Below, piece by piece: positions 25,652 through 34,317 of a stretch of DNA of 64,000 nt. Origin of the DNA: Brachybacterium sp036311905 (GTDB lineage Bacteria; Actinomycetota; Actinomycetes; Actinomycetales; Dermabacteraceae); the NCBI RefSeq assembly GCF_036311905.1, contig NZ_JAZDCH010000004.1:1-64000 (forward strand). Direction: 5' to 3'. Both the position numbers and the translations under genes were made by a program. How positions within the stretch are numbered: the first letter of the stretch is position 1; every line of letters begins with the position of its first letter. The notes under the pieces are model-generated. The model was not told where the DNA came from, searched no databases, and was given only the letters and a program-made list of their open reading frames with translations.

Positions 25652-26893
25652 ATGTCCGGGTCCCCATCCTCCGCCGTCACCTCGACCACCTCCCCGTCGA
25701 CCGTCCCGCCCGGGGCCTGGCGAGCCCTTCTGCTGGTCACCCTGGGCTTCGGAGTGAACTTCTGGGCATGGGCGCTGCTGAGCCCGCTCGGCCCCGTCTA
25801 CGTCGAGCAGGGCCTCGCCCAGGATGCCTCGCTGATCGTCGCGCTACCGGTCCTGGTGGGCTCGCTGGGTCGGATCCTCATGGGCGCGCTCTCGGACCGC
25901 TTCGGCGGGCACCTGATGTTCCCGCTGGTCTCCCTGCTCACCGTGATCCCGGTGCTGTTCATCGGCCTGATCGGCCAGTACTCGTATTCCACGCTGCTAC
26001 TCGGCGGATTCTTCCTCGGCATCGCCGGCACCACCTTCGCCATCGGCGTGCCCTACGTGAACTCCTGGTTCCCGCCCGCGAAGCGCGGCATGGCCACCGG
26101 CCTCTACGGCGTGGGCATGGGCGGCACCGCGATCAGCGCCTTCACCACCGTCCCGCTGGTCGATGCGATCGGGGACGTCGCCCCCTTCGTGCTCACCGCG
26201 ATCGCGCTCGTGGCCTACGCCGTGGTCGGCTGGCTGTTCATGCACGACGCCCCCACCTGGACGCCGTCGAAGCGGAGCATCATCGCCCAATCCCTCGCGG
26301 TGATGAAGCTGACGGTGACCTGGCAGGCTTGCTATCTCTACGCCTTGTCCTTCGGCGGCTACGTCGCCTTCTCCGTCTTCCTGCCCACGATGCTGAAGAA
26401 CTGGTACGGGCTGGAGACCGCCGACGCCTCCTTCCGGATGGCCGGATTCGTCATCGTCGCCGTGATCATGCGCCCGCTCGGCGGGACCCTCTCGGACCGC
26501 CTCGGCGCGGTGCGCACCCTGCTGATCTCCTACACCGCTGTCGCTCTCGCCGCGCTGCTTCTGGCCTTCCAGCCCGCGCTGATGCCGCTGGGCACGATCG
26601 CCTTCATCGTCATGGCCGCCGGCCTCGGACTCGGCTCCGGCGCCGTCTTCGCCCTGGTCGCGCAGACCTCCGAGCCCTCCGTGGTCGGCTCCGTGACCGG
26701 CTTCGTCGGCGCCGCGGGCGGCCTGGGCGGATTCGTCCCGCCGCTGGTGATGGCCGCGATCCACGCCGGCAGCGGCAGCTACTCCCTCGGCATCGTCCTG
26801 CTGCTGCTTGCCACGCTCGGAGCGATCGTCGTCACCCTCTTCGTCGCGCGCGGCGCCCGCTCCGCCGCTCCCTCCGACGCCCCCGCCACCTGA
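25652..26893 (+). CDS. narK: Nitrate/nitrite transporter (MFS)
   Basis: Twelve-helix major facilitator of the NarK/NNP family, importing nitrate or exchanging it for nitrite. The 413-residue product has the nitrate-signature glycines and the helices typical of the family (GFGVNFWAWALLSPLGP near residue 40, GIAGTTFAIGVPYVNSWFPP near 130, GFVGAAGGLGGFVPP near 350). I chose the ATG at 25652 preceded by GAGGAG; an in-frame ATG at 25568 would add a charged extension with no ribosome site. It precedes narG by 37 bases and is probably the first gene of the operon. A paralogue follows at 34318. Confidence 0.92.
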   Translation: MSGSPSSAVTSTTSPSTVPPGAWRALLLVTLGFGVNFWAWALLSPLGPVYVEQGLAQDASLIVALPVLVGSLGRILMGALSDRFGGHLMFPLVSLLTVIPVLFIGLIGQYSYSTLLLGGFFLGIAGTTFAIGVPYVNSWFPPAKRGMATGLYGVGMGGTAISAFTTVPLVDAIGDVAPFVLTAIALVAYAVVGWLFMHDAPTWTPSKRSIIAQSLAVMKLTVTWQACYLYALSFGGYVAFSVFLPTMLKNWYGLETADASFRMAGFVIVAVIMRPLGGTLSDRLGAVRTLLISYTAVALAALLLAFQPALMPLGTIAFIVMAAGLGLGSGAVFALVAQTSEPSVVGSVTGFVGAAGGLGGFVPPLVMAAIHAGSGSYSLGIVLLLLATLGAIVVTLFVARGARSAAPSDAPAT

Positions 26894-26895
26894 CC

Positions 26896-26915
26896 CCGTC
26901 CCGTCCCGTCCCGTC
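26896..26915 (+). repeat. (CCGTC)4 tandem repeat between narK and narG
   Basis: Four exact copies of CCGTC fill most of the 37-base gap between the narK stop and the narG ribosome binding site (AGGAGGAG at about 26918). Such a short tandem repeat can change copy number by slippage and alter spacing ahead of narG. Confidence 0.8.
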
Positions 26916-26930
26916 CCAGGAGGAGCACCC

Positions 26931-29900
26931 ATGAGCATCCAGGACCGCACCACTCCCGGCGGAGGGATGGACTCGCCGCTGTTCGACGCGCTGATCGGCG
27001 CCCGGCGCATGTTCAGCCGGTCCGAGCGGATCAGCGAGGACAACCGCGAGACCCATCGCGTGGGCGGCCGCGGCGGCGACTCCTTCTACCGCGAGCGATG
27101 GAGCCACGACAAGGTGGTCCGCTCCACCCACGGCGTCAACTGCACCGGCTCCTGCTCCTGGAAGGTGTACGTCAAGGACGGGGTGATCACCTGGGAGTCG
27201 CAGGAAACCGACTACCCTTCCGCGGGCCCCGACCGGCCCGAGTACGAGCCGCGCGGCTGCCCCCGAGGCGCCTCCTTCTCCTGGTACACCTACTCGCCCA
27301 CCCGGGTGCGCTATCCCTACATCCGCTCCGAGCTGCTGCGCATGTTCCGGGAGGAGAAGGCGAAGGCCCCGGGGAACGACCCGGTCGAGGCGTGGAAGGC
27401 GATCGTCTCCGACCCCGAGAAGGCGAGGCGCTACAAGCGCGTCCGCGGCAGAGGCGGCCTCGTGCGGGCGAGCTGGGAGGAGGCGGAGGAGCTCGTCGCC
27501 GCCGCCTACGTCCACACCGTCAAGGAGTTCGGCCCGGACCGCGCCACCGGTTTCTCACCGATCCCGGCGATGAGCCAGGTGTCCTTCTCCTCCGGCGCCC
27601 GCTTTCACCAGCTCATCGGCGGCTCGATGCTGTCCTTCTACGACTGGTACGCGGACCTCCCACCTGCCTCGCCGCAGGTCTTCGGCGACCAGACCGACGT
27701 GCCCGAGTCAGGGGACTGGTGGGACGCCTCCTACCTCATCATGTGGGGCTCGAACGTGCCCCTGACCCGGACCCCCGACGCCCATTGGATGGCCGAGGCG
27801 CGCTACCGCGGCCAGAAGGTCATCTCCGTCGCCCCCGACTATGCCGAGAGCGTCAAGTTCGCCGACGAGTGGCTCGCCCCGCATCCCGGCACCGATGCGG
27901 CGCTCGCCATGGCGATGGGCCACACCATCCTGCGTGAGTTCTATGTCGAGCGGCAGGTGCCGTACTTCGAGGAATACTCCCGGCAGTACACCGACCTGCC
28001 CTTCCTCGTGCAGCTCGAGCGGCGCGAGGACGGTGCCCTCGTGCCCGGGAAGTTCCTCGTCGCGAGCGAGGCGGGGGAGCACCGCACCGCCGAGGCCTCG
28101 ACCGAGCACGCCGACTTCAAGCCGATGATGTTCGACCGCGCGACCGGCCGGGTCGTCGTCCCGAACGGCACGCTCGGCCACCGATACAGCGCTGACGGGG
28201 AGGGCCGCTGGAACCTCGAGCTCGGCGAGCTCGACCCGGCGCTCACCTTGCTGGGCCATCACGAGGACGTGGCCGAGGTGCTGTTGCCCCGCTTCGACAC
28301 GGCAGGTCAGGGCGGGCGCGGCGATGTCGTGCGCGGCGTGCCCGTGCGCGCGATCGACGGGCGCATCGTGACCACCGTCTTCGACCTGCTGCTGGCCGAG
28401 TACGGGGTGGGCCGTGAGGGCCTGCCCGGGCAGTGGGCACGCGGCATCGACGACGCCGAAGCGCTCTACACCCCCGCCTGGCAGGAGGAGATCACCGGCG
28501 TGCCCGGCGTCGCCGCCGCCCGCATCGCCCGCGAGTTCGCGCAGAACGCGATCGACTCCGGCGGCCGGTCGATGATCATCATGGGCGCCGGCACCAACCA
28601 CTGGTTCCACTCCGACACCATCTACCGCTCCTTCCTGACCCTCACGAACCTCTGCGGAACCCAGGGCGTCAACGGCGGCGGCTGGGCCCACTACGTCGGC
28701 CAGGAGAAGGTCCGCCCGATCACCGGCTGGCTCCACCTCGCCAACGCGCTGGACTGGACCCGGCCGCCACGCCAGATGACCCAGACGACGTATTGGTACA
28801 TGCACACGGACCAGTGGCGCTACGACCGCTTCGGCGCCGACACCCTCGCTGCGACGACGGGCGCGGGCCGCTTCGCGGGCACCACCACGGCTGATGCCGT
28901 CGCCCTGTCCCAGCGCCTGGGCTGGCAGCCCTTCTACCCCCAGTTCGACATCTCCTCGCTCGACGTCGCCGACCGTGCCGCCGAGGCGGGCCAGGAGACG
29001 ATCCCGTACCTCGTCGACCAGCTTCGGAGCGGCGGCATCAGCTTCGCCGCCGAAGACCCGGACGCCCCGCAGAACCATCCGAAGATCTGGTCGATCTGGC
29101 GGGCGAACACCCTGGGCTCCTCCGCCAAGGGCGATCAGTACTTCTTCCGTCACCTGCTCGGGGTCGACTCCGCCGCCACCGAGGAGGAGACCCCGGAGCA
29201 CCTCCGGCCCCGGGACGTGCGCTGGCGGGACGAGGCGCCGATCGGCAAGGTCGATCTGATGCTCACCCTCGACTTCCGCATGACGAGCCACACCCTCCAC
29301 TCGGACGTCGTGCTGCCGGCGGCGACCTGGTACGAGAAGCACGACCTGTCCACGACGGACATGCATCCCTTCGTGCACTCCTTCAACCCGGCGATCTCCA
29401 ACCCCTGGGAGTCGCGCACCGACTGGGAGACCTGGGCCGGGATCGCGCGGCGCTTCAGCGAGCTCGCCGAGACCCATCTCGGCACCCGCACCGACGTCGT
29501 GGCCTTCCCGCTCCAGCACGACACCCCCGGCGAGCTGGCGACCCCGCACGGGCGCGTGCGCGACTGGAAGAAGGGGGAGTGCGAGCCGATCCCGGGCCTG
29601 ACGATGCCCACCCTCGTCGAGGTCGAGCGGGACTACACGCAGATCCACGCGAAGTTCACCTCGATCGGCCCGCTGCTGGAGACGCTCGGGATGACCACCA
29701 AGGGCATCACCTACGACGTCAAGGACTACGTCGCCGAGCTCGGCCGCCTCAACGGCGTCCACCGCCACGGCGCCGCCGCCGGGCGGCCGAGGCTCGAGAC
29801 CGACCTGCAGGCTTGCGAGTTCATCCTGGGCTTGTCCGGCACCACCAACGGCCACATGGCTACCGAGGGCTTCAAGACCCTCGAGAAGCGCACCGGCATG

Positions 29901-30668
29901 GCCCTGCACGACCTCGCCGCCGAGAACGAGGGTAAGCGGATCCATTTCGCCGACACCAAGGCCGCCCCGGTCCCGGTGATCACGAGCCCCGAATGGTCCG
30001 GCTCGGAGTCCGGCGGGCGCCGGTACAGCCCCTTCACCATCAACGTCGAGCGCAAGAAGCCCTGGCACACCCTCACCGGCCGCCAGCACTTCTACCTCGA
30101 CCACGACTGGATGCTAGAGATGGGCGAGGCGCTGCCGGTCTTCCGGCCTCCGCTCGACATGACCGCCTTGTTCGGCGAGCGCGCGCTGGGCACCACGGAC
30201 GAGGCCGGGACATCGATCTCGGTGCGCTACCTGACCCCGCACAACAAGTGGGCGATCCATTCGATGTACATGGAGAACTTCTTCATGATGAACCTCTCCC
30301 GCGGCGGCCAGACGATCTGGATGAGCGTCGAGGACGCGGAGGCCGTCGGCATCACCGACAACGACTGGATCGAGGCCACCAACCGCAACGGTGTGGTCGC
30401 CGCCCGGGCGGTGGTCTCGCACCGCATGCCGAAGGGCACCGCCTTCATGCACCACGCCCAGGATCGCACCGTGAACGTGCCGCTGACCGAGCGGGACGGC
30501 ATGCGCGGCGGCATCCACAACTCCCTGACCCGGATCATGCTCAAGCCCTCCCACCTCATCGGCGGATACGGCCAGCTGTCGTACGCCTTCAACTACTACG
30601 GCCCCACGGGGAACCAGCGCGACGAGGTCACGATGATCCGTCGGCGCACCGCCCCCGTCGAGTACTGA
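26931..30668 (+). CDS. narG: Respiratory nitrate reductase alpha subunit
   Basis: Molybdenum bis-MGD catalytic subunit of membrane-bound nitrate reductase, facing the cytoplasm and reducing nitrate to nitrite. The 1245-residue length is typical. The N-terminal His/Cys set for the FS0 [4Fe-4S] cluster is visible (STHGVNCTGSCSWKVYV near residue 65, then RGCPRG), as is the Asp-containing YADLPPASPQ near 240 that ligates Mo in NarG. There is no twin-arginine signal, as expected. The ATG at 26931 follows AGGAGGAG. narHJI and a small gene follow with overlaps or short gaps. Confidence 0.97.
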   Translation: MSIQDRTTPGGGMDSPLFDALIGARRMFSRSERISEDNRETHRVGGRGGDSFYRERWSHDKVVRSTHGVNCTGSCSWKVYVKDGVITWESQETDYPSAGPDRPEYEPRGCPRGASFSWYTYSPTRVRYPYIRSELLRMFREEKAKAPGNDPVEAWKAIVSDPEKARRYKRVRGRGGLVRASWEEAEELVAAAYVHTVKEFGPDRATGFSPIPAMSQVSFSSGARFHQLIGGSMLSFYDWYADLPPASPQVFGDQTDVPESGDWWDASYLIMWGSNVPLTRTPDAHWMAEARYRGQKVISVAPDYAESVKFADEWLAPHPGTDAALAMAMGHTILREFYVERQVPYFEEYSRQYTDLPFLVQLERREDGALVPGKFLVASEAGEHRTAEASTEHADFKPMMFDRATGRVVVPNGTLGHRYSADGEGRWNLELGELDPALTLLGHHEDVAEVLLPRFDTAGQGGRGDVVRGVPVRAIDGRIVTTVFDLLLAEYGVGREGLPGQWARGIDDAEALYTPAWQEEITGVPGVAAARIAREFAQNAIDSGGRSMIIMGAGTNHWFHSDTIYRSFLTLTNLCGTQGVNGGGWAHYVGQEKVRPITGWLHLANALDWTRPPRQMTQTTYWYMHTDQWRYDRFGADTLAATTGAGRFAGTTTADAVALSQRLGWQPFYPQFDISSLDVADRAAEAGQETIPYLVDQLRSGGISFAAEDPDAPQNHPKIWSIWRANTLGSSAKGDQYFFRHLLGVDSAATEEETPEHLRPRDVRWRDEAPIGKVDLMLTLDFRMTSHTLHSDVVLPAATWYEKHDLSTTDMHPFVHSFNPAISNPWESRTDWETWAGIARRFSELAETHLGTRTDVVAFPLQHDTPGELATPHGRVRDWKKGECEPIPGLTMPTLVEVERDYTQIHAKFTSIGPLLETLGMTTKGITYDVKDYVAELGRLNGVHRHGAAAGRPRLETDLQACEFILGLSGTTNGHMATEGFKTLEKRTGMALHDLAAENEGKRIHFADTKAAPVPVITSPEWSGSESGGRRYSPFTINVERKKPWHTLTGRQHFYLDHDWMLEMGEALPVFRPPLDMTALFGERALGTTDEAGTSISVRYLTPHNKWAIHSMYMENFFMMNLSRGGQTIWMSVEDAEAVGITDNDWIEATNRNGVVAARAVVSHRMPKGTAFMHHAQDRTVNVPLTERDGMRGGIHNSLTRIMLKPSHLIGGYGQLSYAFNYYGPTGNQRDEVTMIRRRTAPVEY

Positions 30669-30694
30669 GCTCCGAGAGCACGAGGAGAGACGAC

Positions 30695-32329
30695 ATGAGA
30701 GTCATGGCCCAGATGTCGATGGTGATGAACCTCGACAAGTGCATCGGCTGCCACACCTGCTCGGTCACCTGCAAGCAGGCCTGGACCAACCGCTCCGGCA
30801 CGGAGTACATCTGGTTCAACAACGTCGAGACCCGTCCCGGGCAGGGCTATCCGCGTGGGTACGAGGACCAGGAGACGTGGAAGGGCGGCTGGGAGCTCGG
30901 CGCGAACGGCCGGCTGAAGCCCAAGGCCGGCGGGCGCCTCTCCAAGCTGCTGCAGCTGTTCTCGAACCCGAAGCTGCCCGGCATCGAGGACTACTACGAG
31001 CCCTGGACCTACGAGTACGACAACCTCCTCAACGCCCCCGCGCAGCAGTCGGCCATCCCCACCGCGCCCCCGAAGTCCCTCATCACGGGGGAGCGCACCC
31101 AGATCCAGTGGTCCGGCAACTGGGACGACGACCTCGGCGGCACCTATCTCCACAAGGACAAGGACCCGATGCTCAAGGGCATCGAGGACAAGGTGCAGTT
31201 CGAGTTCGACCAGACGTTCATGTTCTACCTGCCCCGCATCTGCGAGCACTGCCTGAACCCCACCTGCGTGGCCTCCTGCCCCTCCGGCGCGATCTACAAG
31301 CGCGAGGAGGACGGCATCGTGCTCGTGGACCAGGACGGTTGCCGCGGCTGGCGCATGTGCATCACCGGCTGCCCGTACAAGAAGATCTACTTCAACCACC
31401 GCACCGGCAAGGCCGAGAAGTGCACTTTCTGCTATCCCCGCATCGAGCAGGGGGAGCCGACGGTGTGCGCGGAGACCTGCGTGGGCCGGCTGCGCTACAT
31501 CGGCCTCGTCCTCTATGACGCCGACCGCGTCACCGAGGCCGCCTCGACCCGGGACGAGAAGGAGCTCTACCGCGCCCAGCGCGACATCATCCTCGACCCG
31601 CACGACCCCGAGGTGATCGCCGGCGCGAAGGCCGCCGGGATCCCGCACGACTGGCTGCTGGCCGCGCAGAATTCCCCGACCTACAAGCTCATCAAGGACT
31701 ACGAGGTCGCGCTGCCGCTACACCCCGAGTACCGCACCATGCCGATGGTCTGGTACATCCCGCCGCTCTCGCCGGTGGTGGACGTGGTGCGCGACACCGG
31801 CTACGACGCGGAGGACGCCGAGAACCTCTTCGCCGCGATCGACGCGCTGCGCATCCCGGTGGAGTACCTCGCGAACCTCTTCACCGCCGGGGACGTCCCT
31901 ACCGTGGAGCGGGTGCTGTACCGGATGGCGGCGATGCGCTCCTACATGCGCGACATCAATCTCGGACGCGAGCCCCGGGAGGGGATCGCGAACGCCGTCG
32001 GGATGGACGGCGAGACGATGCAGGAGATGTACCGCCTGCTCGCGATCGCGAAGTACGAGGACCGGTACGTCATCCCCGTCGGCCATCACGAGTCCGCGCA
32101 CGACCTGGAGGGCGTGGGCACCGACTGCCCGCTGAACGCCCCCGGCGGACCGGGCATGAGCATGTCCCTGCCCGAGGAGTCGCTGGGCATGTCCGGCCCC
32201 GGCTACGCCACCAAGCGCCAGCAGAACGGTCCCGAGCGACCTGAGGGCGTCCGGATCAACCTGCTGAACTGGGACGGACGCGGCCGGCCCGACGGGCTCT
32301 TCCCGAGTCCCGCCGCAGGGGGTGCTTGA
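30695..32329 (+). CDS. narH: Respiratory nitrate reductase beta subunit
   Basis: Iron-sulfur electron-transfer subunit carrying four clusters between NarI and NarG. The 544-residue protein has cysteine groups at residues about 16-28 (CIGCHTCSVTCKQAW), about 184 (CEHCLNPTCVASCPSGAIYK) and about 217 (GCRGWRMCITGCPYKK, where Trp replaces a cysteine to give the [3Fe-4S] cluster), and KCTFCYPRIEQGEPTVCAETC split beyond that. The ATG at 30695 follows GAGGAGA. Its stop shares a base with narJ. Confidence 0.97.
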   Translation: MRVMAQMSMVMNLDKCIGCHTCSVTCKQAWTNRSGTEYIWFNNVETRPGQGYPRGYEDQETWKGGWELGANGRLKPKAGGRLSKLLQLFSNPKLPGIEDYYEPWTYEYDNLLNAPAQQSAIPTAPPKSLITGERTQIQWSGNWDDDLGGTYLHKDKDPMLKGIEDKVQFEFDQTFMFYLPRICEHCLNPTCVASCPSGAIYKREEDGIVLVDQDGCRGWRMCITGCPYKKIYFNHRTGKAEKCTFCYPRIEQGEPTVCAETCVGRLRYIGLVLYDADRVTEAASTRDEKELYRAQRDIILDPHDPEVIAGAKAAGIPHDWLLAAQNSPTYKLIKDYEVALPLHPEYRTMPMVWYIPPLSPVVDVVRDTGYDAEDAENLFAAIDALRIPVEYLANLFTAGDVPTVERVLYRMAAMRSYMRDINLGREPREGIANAVGMDGETMQEMYRLLAIAKYEDRYVIPVGHHESAHDLEGVGTDCPLNAPGGPGMSMSLPEESLGMSGPGYATKRQQNGPERPEGVRINLLNWDGRGRPDGLFPSPAAGGA

Positions 32330-33177
32330 TGGGTGCGCTCGCCCGCCTGCTCGGCCGGCGCACGGCCGACGACGGCTCCCCAGGCGGCGGCGGGACCGGC
32401 ACCGCCACCGTGGCCCCGCCCCCGACCCGCGGTCGCTCGCCGCAGGACCTGCTGCATGCCGCGGGTCTGTCCACCGAGGAGCTGCGCATCACCTGGCTCG
32501 CGGTCTCTTGGCTGCTGAGTTATCCCGACCAGGACGTCCGCTCCCGGTTCGGCGACCTCCGCACACTGGTCCAGGATCTCCCGGACCGCGTCCGGGAGCC
32601 GCTCGAGCTCACTCTGCGCGCCCTGACGGTGAGGGATGCCGTCGCCGTCCAGGAGCAGTACGTGGACACCTTCGACACCCGGCGTCGAGGTTGCCTGCAC
32701 CTGACCTACTTCAGCCACGGCGACACCCGCCGCCGCGGCATGGCGCTGCTGCGCATCAAGCAGGACTTCCGGGCCGTCGGGGTGGAGATCGATGAGCGGG
32801 AGCTGCCTGACCACCTGCCGCTCGTCCTCGAGTTCGGCGCCGGGCACGACGCGGAGCGGGGCGCGAAGATCCTGCGCTCGAACCGTCCCGGGGTGGAGCT
32901 GCTGCGGCTGCACCTCGAGGACATCGCCTCTCCATGGCACGGGGCGCTGGTGGCGCTGTGCGCGACGCTCCCGCCCCTGGATGCCGAGGACCGCGCCGCT
33001 GTGCTGCGCCTGGCGGAGGAGGGGCCGGAGGAGGAGACCGTAGGCCTGGACGGTTACGGGCTCGACGCCGACGCCGCGGCGCTGGGCGGACAGACCTTCG
33101 CCGCGAACGGCTGCGACTCCCGGGCCACCGCCCCCGGCCCGGTTCCCGTGGACCTCCTGAGAGGACGACCGTCATGA
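32329..33177 (+). CDS. narJ: Nitrate reductase molybdenum cofactor assembly chaperone
   Basis: Cytosolic chaperone of the NarJ/TorD family that binds NarG and controls cofactor insertion; it is not part of the final enzyme. The 282-residue protein has an N-terminal helical core (LAVSWLLSYPDQDVRSRF near residue 60; LTYFSHGDTRRRGMALLRIK near 125) and a proline- and alanine-rich C-terminal extension. I use the ATG at 32329, overlapping the narH stop as TGATG, rather than the TTG one codon upstream. The stop overlaps the narI start by four bases (ATGA). Confidence 0.93.
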   Translation: MGALARLLGRRTADDGSPGGGGTGTATVAPPPTRGRSPQDLLHAAGLSTEELRITWLAVSWLLSYPDQDVRSRFGDLRTLVQDLPDRVREPLELTLRALTVRDAVAVQEQYVDTFDTRRRGCLHLTYFSHGDTRRRGMALLRIKQDFRAVGVEIDERELPDHLPLVLEFGAGHDAERGAKILRSNRPGVELLRLHLEDIASPWHGALVALCATLPPLDAEDRAAVLRLAEEGPEEETVGLDGYGLDADAAALGGQTFAANGCDSRATAPGPVPVDLLRGRPS

Positions 33178-33905
33178 CCGACACCTCGACCCTGGACCTG
33201 CTGCTGTGGGTGGTGCTGCCCTACATGGTGCTGGTGGTCTTCGTGCTCGGGCACGTGTGGCGCTTCCGCGCCGACCGCTTCGGCTGGACCACGCGCTCGA
33301 GCCAGATCTACGAGTCCAAACTGCTCTCGATCGGCTCGCCGATGTTCCACTTCGGCATCATCGGGATCTTCTTCGGCCACGTGGTGGGGCTCGGGATCCC
33401 GAAGTCCTGGACCCGCTTCCTCGGCATCTCCGACCACCTCTACCACCTCATGGCGGTCACCATCGGACTCGCCGCGGCGGTCGCCTGCGTGGGCGGGCTG
33501 CTGATCCTGCTGTACCGCCGGCGCACGAACACCCGCGTGTTCGGCGCGACCACAGTGGGGGACAAGATCATGTACCTGCTGCTGACCTCCACCATCCTCT
33601 GCGGGGTGCTCGCCACGCTGGTGCACACCACCTTCGGCGCCTACGACTACCGAGAGGGCGTCTCGATCTGGTTCCGGGACTTCTGGACCTTCCGGCCCGA
33701 TCCGTCGCTGATGGGAGAGGCCCCGATCTTCTTCCAACTGCACATCCTCTCCGCGCTGTTGCTCTTCGCGGTGTGGCCCTTCACTCGCCTGGTGCACGTC
33801 TTCGCCGCCCCGGTGGGGTACCTGAACCGGCCGTACATCGTCTACCGCAGCAAGGACCCGCGACGGGAGTCCGAGCGCCGCGGGTGGGAGAAGGTGGACT
33901 TCTGA
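33174..33905 (+). CDS. narI: Respiratory nitrate reductase gamma subunit (cytochrome b)
   Basis: Membrane cytochrome b that oxidises menaquinol and passes electrons to NarH. The 243-residue protein has five hydrophobic segments and the histidines expected for two haems b, in HFGIIGIFFGH near residue 58 and in HILSALLLFAVWPFTRLVH near 190. The ATG at 33174 overlaps the narJ stop, and its stop shares one base with the next gene, so the whole nar unit is tightly coupled. Confidence 0.96.
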   Translation: MTDTSTLDLLLWVVLPYMVLVVFVLGHVWRFRADRFGWTTRSSQIYESKLLSIGSPMFHFGIIGIFFGHVVGLGIPKSWTRFLGISDHLYHLMAVTIGLAAAVACVGGLLILLYRRRTNTRVFGATTVGDKIMYLLLTSTILCGVLATLVHTTFGAYDYREGVSIWFRDFWTFRPDPSLMGEAPIFFQLHILSALLLFAVWPFTRLVHVFAAPVGYLNRPYIVYRSKDPRRESERRGWEKVDF

Positions 33906-34186
33906 TGGCGGCGAAAACCCCCGTGACCCGGCAGTGCGACTGGGAGACCGAGCTGCTGCCCTGGCTGCGGGAGACCTCCACACTGCTCGAGGTCGGCGGC
34001 GTGGACCTCGACGTGGACCGGGTGCACCGGATGACGGGCGTCGTCGCCGAGGGCGTGCAGCGTTCGATGGCACCGATCGCCGCGTTCCTCGTCGGGGCGG
34101 CGGTCGCCCGGGGTGCCGGCCTCGAGGAAGCCTGTGCAGCGGTCGAGGAGCTCACCCGCGCCCGGGCGGCGGCCGCGGTGTCCTGA
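33905..34186 (+). CDS. Small helical protein, DUF6457-like, at the end of narGHJI
   Basis: A 93-residue soluble protein with predicted helices and no cysteines or transmembrane segments (LRETSTLLEVGGVDLDVDRV, then AAFLVGAAVARGAG). It resembles the small DUF6457 domain that in actinobacteria stands alone or follows MobA-type molybdenum cofactor nucleotidyltransferases. The ATG at 33905 overlaps the narI stop (TGATG). Position argues for a role in nitrate reductase maturation, most likely cofactor-related, but no activity is known to me. Confidence 0.65.
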   Translation: MAAKTPVTRQCDWETELLPWLRETSTLLEVGGVDLDVDRVHRMTGVVAEGVQRSMAPIAAFLVGAAVARGAGLEEACAAVEELTRARAAAAVS

Positions 34187-34317
34187 GCCGACGAGCTGTC
34201 GAGGGCTTCGTGACCGAATCGTGATCTACGGTCTTGTCAGTGACCGGGGGACTGGTCCGGGGGCGCGGGCGCTCCCACGCTGAGGGCTCACCCGCCGTCC
34301 CGTGAGAGCTGATTCCC

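Noticed and set aside
34248..34258. GGAC-TG-GTCC palindrome before the second narK, as a DosR box
   Set aside because: The half-sites resemble DosR arms but the spacing is two instead of four bases and the flanks do not fit.
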